From positions 6,705,178-6,769,177 of the forward strand of contig CP034976.1 of the NCBI GenBank assembly GCA_004026145.2: DNA of 64,000 bases, given 5' to 3'. The notes under the pieces are model-generated. The model searched no databases. It was not told where the DNA came from and saw only the letters and a list, made by a program, of their open reading frames with translations. Shown here piece after piece: positions 43,221-53,777 of the stretch (its first letter is position 1; every line of letters starts with the position of its first letter). Position numbers and translations under genes: made by a program. Origin of the DNA: Takifugu bimaculatus (taxonomy: Eukaryota > Chordata > Actinopteri > Tetraodontiformes > Tetraodontidae).

Positions 43221-43292
43221 ACGGCTGACGGCCTGTATAGGTCCAGCAACGGCTGAACCCCGTCGGAACCTGTGAAGAAGATCTAAAAGGAA

Positions 43293-43415
43293 ATGAAGTT
43301 GTTCTTCCTAATTGTGGTGGAAGAACGATCTCTACTGGACAACGATGAAGAGGAATCAGATGAAGAATGGACAAATGTGATGCAAGATGTAAATGAAATG
43401 TTTGAGATGTCTTAA
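43293..43415 (+). pseudogene. Possible ERV-B env remnant, 40 codons
   Basis: A small frame starts MKLFFLIVV, signal-peptide-like, and continues into an acidic tail before the stop. It sits where env should begin, between integrase and the 3' LTR. It may be two ends of env fused by a large deletion. This is the only env-like sequence in ERV-B's own env position. Confidence 0.35.
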
Positions 43416-43540
43416 GCTGTACCCATGTTGAACTCTGAGTGTAAGAAATGTGTTTCTAGGAAAATGACGTAATGCATTTAAATTTCATGAAATGAAATGA
43501 TGTAATACTGACAATGAGAATCTAGACGCATTTAACGATA

Positions 43541-43553
43541 AACAGGAGGGAAA
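43541..43553 (+). promoter_or_regulatory. ERV-B polypurine tract
   Basis: AACAGGAGGGAAA directly before the 3' LTR, the primer for plus-strand DNA synthesis. Confidence 0.8.
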
Positions 43554-43935
43554 TGTGAGAAGAATTATTGTTGTTATTACTATTATCGTTTCAATGCTAT
43601 AGTAAGTATAGTAAGTAGATTTAGAATGTTTAATCAAAAGGAATGTATGAGTGTTTGAATCAAGTATTGTAGCTGTTATGTACCCAGCACTGGGAGGTAC
43701 CATGTTCAAGGACACGAGGAAGTCGTAGAGATAGGAGGAGAAGGAATCATGAGGTCAGATTGACACAAATCTTGTGTGCACCAAATAAAAGAGGAGAGCG
43801 AGCAGCAGACGGACGGAGCTGAGAGAGGAAGCTTGAACTGCTCGTCAGCTCTCCCTTGCAAGGCCTCCTGTTGTTTGCGTGGTTGATCTGAGTCTAGTGA
43901 ACGAACAGCGCGGGTGACCAAACATCACCCTCACA
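43554..43935 (+). mobile_element. ERV-B 3' LTR (382 bp)
   Basis: Same length and termini as the 5' LTR at 35,538, with about four mismatches by eye. ERV-A minisatellite sequence follows at once. Confidence 0.95.
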
Positions 43936-43937
43936 AG

Positions 43938-44087
43938 AGACATATAGATGGAACAAAGTAAGTTGAGAGACATATAGATGGAACAAAGTAAATTGAGAGA
44001 TATATAGATGGAACAAAGTAAGTTGAGAGATATATAGATGGAACAAAGTAAGTTGAGAGATATATAGATGGAACAAAGTAAGTTGAG
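43938..44087 (+). repeat. ERV-A minisatellite, array 3
   Basis: Five 30-bp units of the same family as 13,681 and 18,745. All carry the donor-like GTAAGT except one, which has GTAAAT. Confidence 0.9.
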
Positions 44088-44109
44088 AGATATAGCCATA
44101 GGAAAGACA

Positions 44110-44532
44110 TAGGAAAGGCACAAAACAGGCACAAAACAGATGACGGAGAACCACATGACTGCCAAGAATTAGCTGAACAGACTGCAAAAAGTAGAAGTGA
44201 TTTAGATCAACCTTTAAAAACTGGAGCATTTTTGTTTGTAGACGGCTCATCAAAGAAAAATGAGCAACCTTAAAAGAAGAATCTATGTATGACCAGCAGG
44301 AAAATCTATCCTACCAGAAAATCTGTGTAAATATGCTGCTATATTGAGCCATGGTGTAACACATGTCTCAACAGGAGGGACGGTAGCACAGATACAGCAG
44401 CATTATACAGCCTATGGATTTAATTCTTATTCAAAACATTTTTGTAAAACATGTCTGACGTGTGCAAGACATAATTCACAGGGAAATCTGAGACCAAGGA
44501 GAGGAAAATTTCCTGCTCCCCAATATCCATTC
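44110..44532 (+). pseudogene. ERV-A pol remnant, third copy
   Basis: Like 18,950 but less deleted: about 100 more bases of pol precede the FVDGSSKKNEQ motif. The integrase HHCC finger then runs to PQYPF and the LTR. Confidence 0.8.
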
Positions 44533-45105
44533 TGTTAGATCCATTATATTAAAGTTATCTCTTATTTGCTTTTACCTTATATTCTTTATTCTTGTTATAT
44601 TGTTTCTCATTACTTAATGTTTCCTATTATTTGCTAATGCTTAATGTTCATGATGCTTGATGTGTCAACTCGAACTTCTCTGGCCAAGGGCGACAGAAAT
44701 GCAGCTGCTGTGGGGAAGTGACATTGACTGGAGACAGAGCTGCAGTCATGACCCAGGAGGTGTTCTTTTAATCTGTCTGATATGGAAGAATGTGCTGTGT
44801 GCGAGCCAAGGTAATCAAATCAGTGAAGACCTATGTATAATCTCACCATTATGATTTACAGTCTTTTGCTTTGTTTGGGACCTGCTATCTTGTGTTTCCC
44901 CCTCCCCTAGACACATTTGAATTCTGTGTAACTAGGGACCTCCTAATTTCAATAAAAGAAGGATGGCGGGAAGTTGTGCGTCAGAACGTGTTGGAGATCT
45001 GTAACTGAGCACATCTCTCCGTCCTTCCTTGCTGCAAGTAAAATTCAAAACTGTTGTCTTTGCCTCATTTGTTTTTCTCGTGTTTCAGGTCGTTTGAACC
45101 TAACA
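44533..45105 (+). mobile_element. Full-length ERV-A LTR (573 bp) upstream of sulfotransferase copy 2
   Basis: Same left (CCATTC, integrase) and right (ATTAT, host) junctions as the LTR at 19,276, so both derive from one ancestral junction copied by the tandem duplication. AATAAA at 44,951. Confidence 0.92.
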
Positions 45106-45699
45106 ATTATATTCCAGCTTTTAAACCACAATGTCATCTGTATCTTTGTTTGCTTTTTGACAGAAACATCTATTATTCGGTGTTTCCTGACCTTTGGGCC
45201 AAATTGACAGTAATTTGACCTCATCCAATTCAACACAATAGACTGAGAAATTAGACCTAAATGGATAAAAGGCTTCATGGATGTTCTGAAAGTCTCTGTG
45301 AAAGTAGTTTCTGCAAACAGATGAAACGCTTCCTGATTAGGCAGAAGCTAGAGGAACCTAACTTCCTGATTTGAGAACTCTAATGTGAAATACGTGTCAA
45401 TTGTTTGTTAAAAAAAGAAAATAAATCGTTTATCTCTCTGTGTCAAGGCCATAGCCATCATACTTGACAAAGAAAATGAAAAACATTTATGTCCATGGTC
45501 ACGTGTAAACCGGAACATGCCACAGTGCCCCAATCAAAGGGCGATGAGATCGATGCCACAAAACAATATGCAAATAAAAATAGGTTTCTAATCTCCTAAT
45601 TTAGAAAGTGAAAATAGAACCAAACACATCTATTTGTCACCTGAGCAGCTCTCTTTTTTTTCCAGGGATATCTTAATATATGGATATATTTGTCTTTCT

Positions 45700-45890
45700 C
45701 TTATCAATCAATCAATCTTTATTTATATAGCGTCTTTTACAATCAAAATTGTTTCAAGGCGCATTCCAGAATCCCAGGGCCTGATCCCAGAGAAGCAACA
45801 GTGGCAAGGAAAAACTCCCCTTTAACAGGAAGAAACCTTGAGCAGGACCAGGCTCATGTAGGGGGACCCTCCTGCTAATGGGGGGGCTGG
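45700..45890. repeat. Dispersed fish repeat, copy 2
   Basis: Duplicate of 20,461-20,645 with a few substitutions. Confidence 0.65.
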
Positions 45891-45896
45891 GTAGAG

Positions 45897-46150
45897 AGAG
45901 AGGAGAGGGGGGAGGACAGGTAGAGGATAGAATAGGTAGGAGAGGAGAGGAGAGGAGAGGAGAGGAGAGGAGAGGAGAGGAGAGGAGAGGAGAGGAGAAG
46001 TAGAGGAGAGGAGAGGAGAGGAGAGGAGAGGAGAGGAGAGGAGAGGAGAGGAGAGGAGAAGTAGAGTGAAGGGGAGGTAGAGGAGAGGAGAGGAGAGGAG
46101 AGGAGAGGAGAGGAGAGGAGAGGAGAGGAGAGGAGAGGAGAGGAGAGGGA
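45897..46150. repeat. GGAGA microsatellite, copy 2
   Basis: About 250 bp of (GGAGA)n in three runs separated by GTAGAGG-type interruptions, against 110 bp in copy 1. Downstream (46,275-46,340) a 36-bp unit is duplicated in tandem only in this copy. Confidence 0.95.
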
Positions 46151-46559
46151 GAAGGAGATACAAACTAAAAAAAAAAGAAGAAAGAAATCAGCTCATGTAC
46201 ACTGATTATTCCACTAGACTTCCACACAACACATCTCTGTAGTCTTCTGACTCTGTGGGTCGACTGCAGCCTAAACAAAGCTCTCATTGCTGTTACCTAA
46301 CATACATACACAAAGCTCTCATTGCTGTTACCTAACATACATACACACACAAAGTTGTGTGTGTATGTGTACGCTGCTGCAACTTATGCCTGGTTGCTGG
46401 AACAGCTCTCGCTTGTTAGAGGACGCAGCAGTGACATCGTGGCTCCCATGGTAACCCTAGAGGGGAGTGACCTGGATGGGGTGACGGCAGCAGCGCGGCC
46501 CCAGCAAGTGAAGCCTGACAACTGGATGGAGAGAGCAAGGTGGGCACAGAGCAGCCACC

Positions 46560-49500
46560 ATGTCCACCATCGAATACATTTATTACCGTGGGATTATGGT
46601 CCCCCCGCTGGCTCACAGCGAGGAGAGCCTGGAATATGCTCAGAACTTCTCAATAGAAGACACAGATGTGCTTGCTGTGACCTACCCCAAATCAGGTAGC
46701 AACTAATACTTCTCTCTTCCATACTTTTCATTATTTTTTTCATTATTCAATGCAGTAATCTTTTTTTTTCTTAAACAATGTAATTTGATCTGTAAAGACC
46801 TGTAATAATAGTAATATAAGTCAAAAGAGCTTCAGGACCCCAATAACTAACAGGGTCAGTACAAGAGTCTCCTGGTTTCAGTCCAAACAAGCTCCAGAGT
46901 CCATGGCTGGGTTTTATATAATCTACATTACACCATTACAACTCCAGCAATAGGCAGAATAAGTATCAAAATGAAATGTGCTAAAGTTGAATGCATAAAA
47001 GGTCACACAAGAGAAATATACATAAATTGTCTTCAACCTTGCACGGACCCTACCTGCCCCCCCCCCGATTTACCCCAGAAACCTTTGCGGAAGTTCGAGT
47101 TTCGCGCTGAACCTCTGACGCCTGACTTGTGTATTACGTGCACAATATTAAGTCAACGCACGATTGAAAACTTCAAGATCGTTGTTCAGTGGCGCAAAAT
47201 CGCGGGGATATCATGACTACCGAGTTGTTTCTGTCTTTTCACGGACTTCTGCTCCCCAAAGAGACTCACGATCCGGAGAGTTTGAAGTTTGCGCAAGATT
47301 TTAGGTTTAAAGATAACGATGCCTTGGCTGTCACGTATCCGAAATCAGGTCAGTGTTTCTTTAGACTAAAACATGCTGTTGTTGCACAAGTAAACATGAG
47401 TAATTCTTCACACACAAATTATGGGAAAAGCTTATGTTGGAATCATTTCATCACTTCCGCCCATTCTTTGAATTTTGAAATAATTTATTTGAATAGAATG
47501 AATGCTTGTATTAGCTGTGACTTACACTCTGTCAAATTTAGGTTATACGTCAAAATAGATTTTGAAGTTTACTGGATGATCCTTTCGAACTCTCAATGTC
47601 TCCCTCTTGCGTTAAGGGCAGTAATTGCACTGTTTTGTCTAAAATTTCATTTAAGTCTTCAAATTTAACAGTGACATCACCATATAAGAGTTACAGCCAT
47701 TTTAGTGGACCACAATTGCTAGGGGCTGAAAACCATTTGGACTCCTTTGTACCTCAGAAAGAAACTGAAGCATTGTAGAATATGGAGAAACAATGTTTGA
47801 AATAACAATGTTGAAATAATATCTATTACACCAGAGGGTTTCATAGTTAGGCCCTGAAGTTTCCTTTTCCTGTTTTCATTCATTTAAAAAAAAATGTAGA
47901 AAAACACTTCTATTTCTGTCACTTTTTTATTTTTCACTTTTGTATAACTGGTGGGTTATTGTGTGACCGTCACTATTACTTGTAAATCATTTTAAGCTCC
48001 ACTGTGTGGTTTTAATTTGCAAATGATCTTTGCACATCAAAGTGGTTAAACATTACATAGACCCTGAGCTAGAGGTGACCGATTGATTGGATGTCTCAAC
48101 GCAGTGGTCTTGAGAAACATCCTGAGGTGCCATCTTCAGGATGAATGACATGCAGTTTGTCAGCCCTATTAAACATGTGGCATCCGGCATTTTAGTCTCT
48201 GCCCCTGGTGTATGAATCCAAGTATTAAGATAGTTTCTTTTAAAGTTGCGGAACACTTCCTCAGTTATTCTCCCAAGACTGCTGTTGCTTCCCATCTAGG
48301 ACCTTCACCCTTATCAAAGCTTGTTTACAGCTTATTGATGTTGTGATCTTTGCAAACAGGAAATAAATCTCAAATATTGAAAGAAAAAAACCCAAATGTT
48401 TCTGAAGGGAAATAGCCCCATTTTCCACTGGGATTGTTGCAGGCTATAGATGATCACCTAGCTCTTTTCAGAACTAAATGTTAAAATTTTCATACTATAA
48501 GTCCTCAATCATACCTTTCTTTCCTGCAGGTACAATCTGGATGCAGGAGATCCTCCCACTGGTGCTGAATGGTGGGGATTTGACACCAGTTCAGACCATT
48601 GCTAACTGGGACAGAGTCCCCTGGCTGGAGGAGAAGAGATTAGCGCTGGTTGTAGACCAGCTGCCTAATCCACGGGCAATGGTCACGCATTTGCCTTATC
48701 ACCTCATGCCTCCGTCCTTGCAGACCTCTAGAGCTAAGGTCAGTTTCCTGCACAGTCATCCTGCAGCTACAAAATCTAGTTTTAAAAAAAATGTCTTTTG
48801 TCTGGAATCCGTTCATCAGCATTTGTAACTGCCTCAGGTGATCTACGTCATGAGAAACCCAAAGGATGTTCTGGTCTCTTCGTACTACTTCCACCAAATG
48901 GCTGCATTCCTCCAGGATCCAGGAACATTTGGCGAATTTATGAACACATTCCTGGAGGGCAAAGGTCACATATTTAATCCCCGCATGTGCACCGCACAAA
49001 TTGTCCAGAGAGTTACCCTGCGAATTCTGTTTTTATGTCAAAGTGCTGTGAATCCCAAAGTAAATCAGAGGCTTGTTTTTTTACTGCATGTCGTCCGCAG
49101 TGTTGTTTGGAAAATGGACAGATCACGTGAAGAGCTGGAGACACACGGAGCTTGGAGACAGAATCTTATACCTCACCTACGAAGAAATGGTTGAGGTAAA
49201 ACTGATATAGGCATCTTTAATAGGACCCCCCCACCCTGGCTCACTGTCCTGTTTGATTGCTAACGTTGCAATATGAACACAGTGTTCACTACTATTATTT
49301 GCACTAAGCTAATTAGCAGCATGCTGTCTTTGGGCTTGGTTTTTGCGTAAAACCCTCTGGGTGTCTGAGCCGAATTACAAACCATAACTCAAAAAGAGGA
49401 AGGATACATATTGAGGAAAGTGTTGGCTCAAGAATAGGCCCTTAAAAGAGCACTTCCTGCTTCACACTCAATAAATTTTCAGCTCTTATCCTCTCCCAGG

Positions 49501-49890
49501 ACCTTCCTGCTGCTCTCAGGAGACTATCTGTGTTCCTGGGCCGTAATCTGAGCGAGGAAGTCATCCAGAAGATAGCAGAACATTGCTCCTTTAGGAACAT
49601 GAAAGCGAATCCCATGTCAAACTTCAGCCTGGTTCCAAATGAGTACATGGACAGCAAGAAATCTCCATTCCTCAGGAAAGGTAGTGCGTCATCAGTCCCG
49701 CTGCATTTTTAGATATCAGTGTTCTTGCTGCAGCATAAAAGAGTTCATGCAGTTGCTCTGGTGTGTGTTTCTGTCAGGCGTGGCCGGAGACTGGAAAAAC
49801 CATTTCAGTTCAGAGCAGCTGGCCAAATTCTCCTCGGTCATCAAGAAAGAGCTGGAGAACGAAGATTTCTGTCTTCCTTGCTTAGATTAA
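46560..49890 (+). CDS. Cytosolic sulfotransferase, SULT2-like, copy 2
   Basis: Exons 46560-46695, 48530-48738, 48838-48964, 49101-49195, 49500-49680 and 49778-49890 have the same lengths as copy 1 and encode 286 aa. The alternative first exon is 47213-47348. All SULT motifs (TYPKSGT, THLPYH, RKGVAGDWKNHF) are intact. Exons 2-6 encode the same protein as copy 1 by eye. Differences lie in the two first exons: one substitution in exon 1 (IMLPP to IMVPP) and several in the alternative exon (TTEMLMS to TTELFLS, KEI to KET). About 300 bases of intron 1 present here are missing in copy 1. Both copies look functional. Confidence 0.88.
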
Positions 49891-52185
49891 AGACAAAAAA
49901 AAAGACATTAACATGTATTGATAACGTAGGGGAAACTAATTACTACACCACCTTATGATTTACTTACTTACACCAGCAGCAGAGTTCCTTAATTTACTAG
50001 CCACAATTAAAAGAAACTACATACTTTAACTAGAAAACATCCACTATAGCCGTTATTTAATTATTAATAGCATTGTCGTACAAATTGTGATTTTATGTGT
50101 GTGTGTCTACTCCTCGTTAATGTAGTTTATGCATCTGGAAAATTCCTTAACAGTGAAATGACCTCACTCATGAGTTGCATCATCTAACACACCTACAGCT
50201 GCAGCAGATCTAAGCACAAAACATGCCGGTGCCTTGAATTAACCTCAGTTGAAAATTTGATTATTTGATCTGTTAGTCTCCTTTTAGCCGCGTCTTAACT
50301 CCGTCAGGGTTGTTTTCTTCATGATCTGACAGTCAAAAAAGTCGTTGAGCTCAATTACCAAAGATCCATCAATGGACAGGTGCTGAAAAGCAACCTCACA
50401 AACTGCGTTTTTAATTGGATGTCACCGCTGTACCTATTCTCTATCCAGGGATCCGCCAATCCAGTCCTTGACTGGATTCAAGCCAGGTTTCGTATCCTCA
50501 GCAGGCCACAGCACCCCTGCAGGGGTCTAGTGGAGTCCATGCTTTGACTGTTCGGAGCTGTTTTGGAAGCAAAAGTAGGACCCACAGAATTTTAAATAGG
50601 TGTTCACCAAGCTGTGCCAGAGTTTAAATCCTCCTGTGACATTTACTCATCAGAAATGATTCTGGCATGTCTAAACTACCCTCAGATGCCTGAAATTCCT
50701 CAAACCTGTTTAGAGCAAATATTCTCCAGGATTTTCTTGTGTTCCATTCCTGACCTCGGTTTCCGTGCCTGGAATCACCAGTGTAGAGTTTCACTTGTGT
50801 AATCTAATCAATCCATATTCCGAACACTGCAGAAGAGGCACCCATGGAATGTGGAACACGATAAACACTGATCTGCTTCGTGGTTTACGACCAATAAGTG
50901 GACCAAAACCCAATTACATGAGACAACACAAAGCTGTTTATTCTCAGTTGCATAAGCTCTGTATGGAGTTAAACGCTTGACCTTTGTCCTACAGGAAGGT
51001 GGTTATACATTTATCAAACATCTGGTATTCAGGGCATTCAGGCCCAGTTTGTAATGGTCTGGACTGGTGTCTAACCACACATTATTCAGCACCAGAGGGA
51101 GGATCTCCTGAAAGATTACACCTTTATATGAAGGAAAATGGGTTAATCTGGATTATAAATTATAGACTGGAATGGAAATGAAGGCAAAAAAAATCCTTTA
51201 AACATTTACATTTTGAACATTATGTCCAGGTAATAAACAGCCATGAGGAACTTGCAGAAACATCATATTTTTTTCTTCCTCCATAACTTCCTGATTTGTG
51301 AACTCTAATGTGAAATACGTGTCAATTGTGTTTGTTAAAAAAAGAAAGAAATTTTAAAAAATGGTGACACATTTGGAAGTAATGTCAGGTGACTTCCACG
51401 TGCAATTGGGAAAACTTGCTAAAGAAAACCACATGATGTGGCTTTAATTGATTTAGGTCACAGTGGCTCCTTTCACATCTGGCCACATGTGCTGGAACAC
51501 GACCTTGATGCCACAAAGAAGACTTTATTTGCAATCCTGATGCCTCACTAGAAATTAAATAAAGGGCACGACATGTGAACATTTCCGGCATTTAAACAGT
51601 AAAAGCTATTTTCTGTTCGACTCAGCAGTGATGATTTTCCCTGTCCTTGCAGGAGTATCGTGTTTAGTCAGACACGTGATCCAACAGTAGGTGGCAGTCT
51701 AACATTACCAATTTGCTGCGCTAAAATTTCAATTAATGTGGCTTCTGCCGGCAAAAATAAACCCTCATGGATAAGATTTCGTATTTATGATAGTAACTCA
51801 GCTACTTGATTTATTTCAATTTTAGGATGTAACAGTAACACTGACTTGTATAAACCTACTTTATTATCTAGTCTGACGCGCTGTTGTTGATTTATGACTG
51901 AAATATATAAAAATGATAATGTAGCTCTCCCCCCATGGTTGATACACCGTAGACCCACCGTGGTTCTCTGTTATCCCTGTTAAGTTATACATCCTGGACC
52001 TTTGAATGATGAATCTAAGGGATGAATTTGTATGAAATTTGTTGCTGTGCAAGGTTGTTCTGAGTGTTTGTGTGGGTGACCCTCCCAGCTCTTGATCCCC
52101 TGAGTTCTGACACTACTTCAATTACTTGGTGGCCTTTTGTCCCAGGAAGGGGAATTTTCTGTCTTTCTGTTTTCTGTCTGTGTAT
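49891..52185. other. Intergenic region after sulfotransferase copy 2
   Basis: To 50,934 it matches copy 1. Beyond that it is sequence lost from copy 1. No coding exon recognised. Confidence 0.65.
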
Positions 52186-52207
52186 GTGTGTGATGTGAAT
52201 TGTGTGT

Positions 52208-52253
<46 letters not shown>

Positions 52254-52306
52254 GTGATGTGATATGTGTGTTTGTGTTTGTTTTGTTTGTATGTGTGTGT
52301 GATGTG

Positions 52307-52338
<32 letters not shown>

Positions 52339-52890
52339 TGATGTTATGTGAATGTTGTGTGTTGTGTGTGTTTGTGTGAATGTGAATGTGTGTGTATTGT
52401 GTGTGTGTGTGTGGTGTGTGTGAGGTATGTGTGTGTGTGATGTGAAATGGTGTGTGTGTGTTGTGTTTTGAGTGTAGTGTGTGTGTGTGTGTGAATGTGT
52501 GTGTGAATGTGTTGTGTGTGTGTGTGTTTTTGTGTGATGTGGTGTTTGTGTGTTGTGTGTGTGTGTGTGTGTGTTGTGTGTGTGTTTTTTTTTTTTGTGT
52601 TATGTGAATGTGAATGTGTGTTGATGTGTGTGTTTGTGTGTGTGTGTGTTTTGTGTGTGACTGTTTTGTGTTGTGATGTGGTTTTTTGTTTTTTTTTTGT
52701 TGTTTTTTTGTTTGTTCCTGTTTTGTGTGTTTTTGTTTGTTTTTTTGTTTGTTTTTTTTTTTTTTTTTTTGTGTTTTTGTTGTTTCTTTGTTTTTGTTTT
52801 TGTTTTTGTGTCCTTTTTTTTTTCTTTTCCTTTTTTTTCTGTTTTTTTTTGTTTTTTTGTGTGTTTGTTTTTTGATTGCTTTTGCCTTGT

Positions 52891-52935
<45 letters not shown>

Positions 52936-52995
52936 CTGTGTTGTTTTTTTTTTTTTTTTTGTTTTTTTTTTTGTTGTTTTGTCTTTTTTTGTGTG

Positions 52996-53034
<39 letters not shown>

Positions 53035-53057
53035 TGATGTGAATGTGTGTGATGTGA

Positions 53058-53091
<34 letters not shown>
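52186..53091. repeat. 0.9-kb TG- and T-rich low-complexity tract
   Basis: Long TG arrays, then about 350 bases almost purely T with scattered G, then TG again. On the minus strand it is open for 367 codons of His/Thr/Lys only because of composition. It lies in the part deleted from copy 1. Sequence accuracy here may be poor. Confidence 0.9.
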
Positions 53092-53092
<1 letters not shown>

Positions 53093-53273
53093 GCAGACGG
53101 TGCGGTGCCTGCTCCAGGACACCCACTTCGCTGCCGCCTTGTGCCCAGTGGTCCTGCCCTGGGCTGCCCACAGGATGCTGTCCTGCTTTGATGCCCTCAT
53201 CAACATTCTGCAGACATACACATCTACTGAAGATAGGCAGCGCAGCTCTTCAGAAGATCATCTGATCTTTTAA
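53092..53273 (+). other. GC-rich island with a short coding-like frame
   Basis: A 180-base GC-rich stretch between low-complexity DNA and AT-rich DNA, open in the plus frame with a varied amino-acid composition (for example LLQDTHFAAALCPVVLPW). It is preceded by GGCAG, an acceptor-like end. It could be an exon remnant. I do not recognise it. Confidence 0.2.
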
Positions 53274-53777
53274 AAGTCAGTGGGCCAAGTCTTCTAAAAA
53301 GTCTGCTGACGTCCGCTGCTTAAGCGCCCATTGAAAGATAGCCAAAAGGTTTTGTTAAACAGCAGTGATATTTGAAAGAGGCTGCTTATCAGGGTTTTGG
53401 ATTTGGTTTGATCAGTGACTTACTTCAACCAAAGATTGAAAGGATTACCATTTACCATCTTCATTTTAATGCTCATTTTGTTGAATGACTTGATCATCTT
53501 GGGTTTTAGCTGCCTTTTACCTCAGCTTCTGTGCTGAAAAAGTGCTTTCTTGGATATTAAGTGTAATGTTGGTACCAGTAATCCTGTTTTGTTTCACGAT
53601 CGGGGGTTTGGAAACACAGACGCATACGTGTTGGCAGTTTCTCTGTCTATAGTTGCTCAACCCTCAGCAGGCTCTGGTAATGCTCAAGCTCTGTTCTCAT
53701 ACCCAACAGCATCCAATACAGTGGTGCAGTGGTAAGTATATCTGTTTTAGAGCAATAAATCTATCAAAAACATCCAC

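Noticed and set aside
52118..53221. Minus-strand frame of 367 codons rich in His, Thr, Lys and Asn
   Set aside because: It is produced by the TG and T low-complexity tract. It has no domain and is not coding-like.
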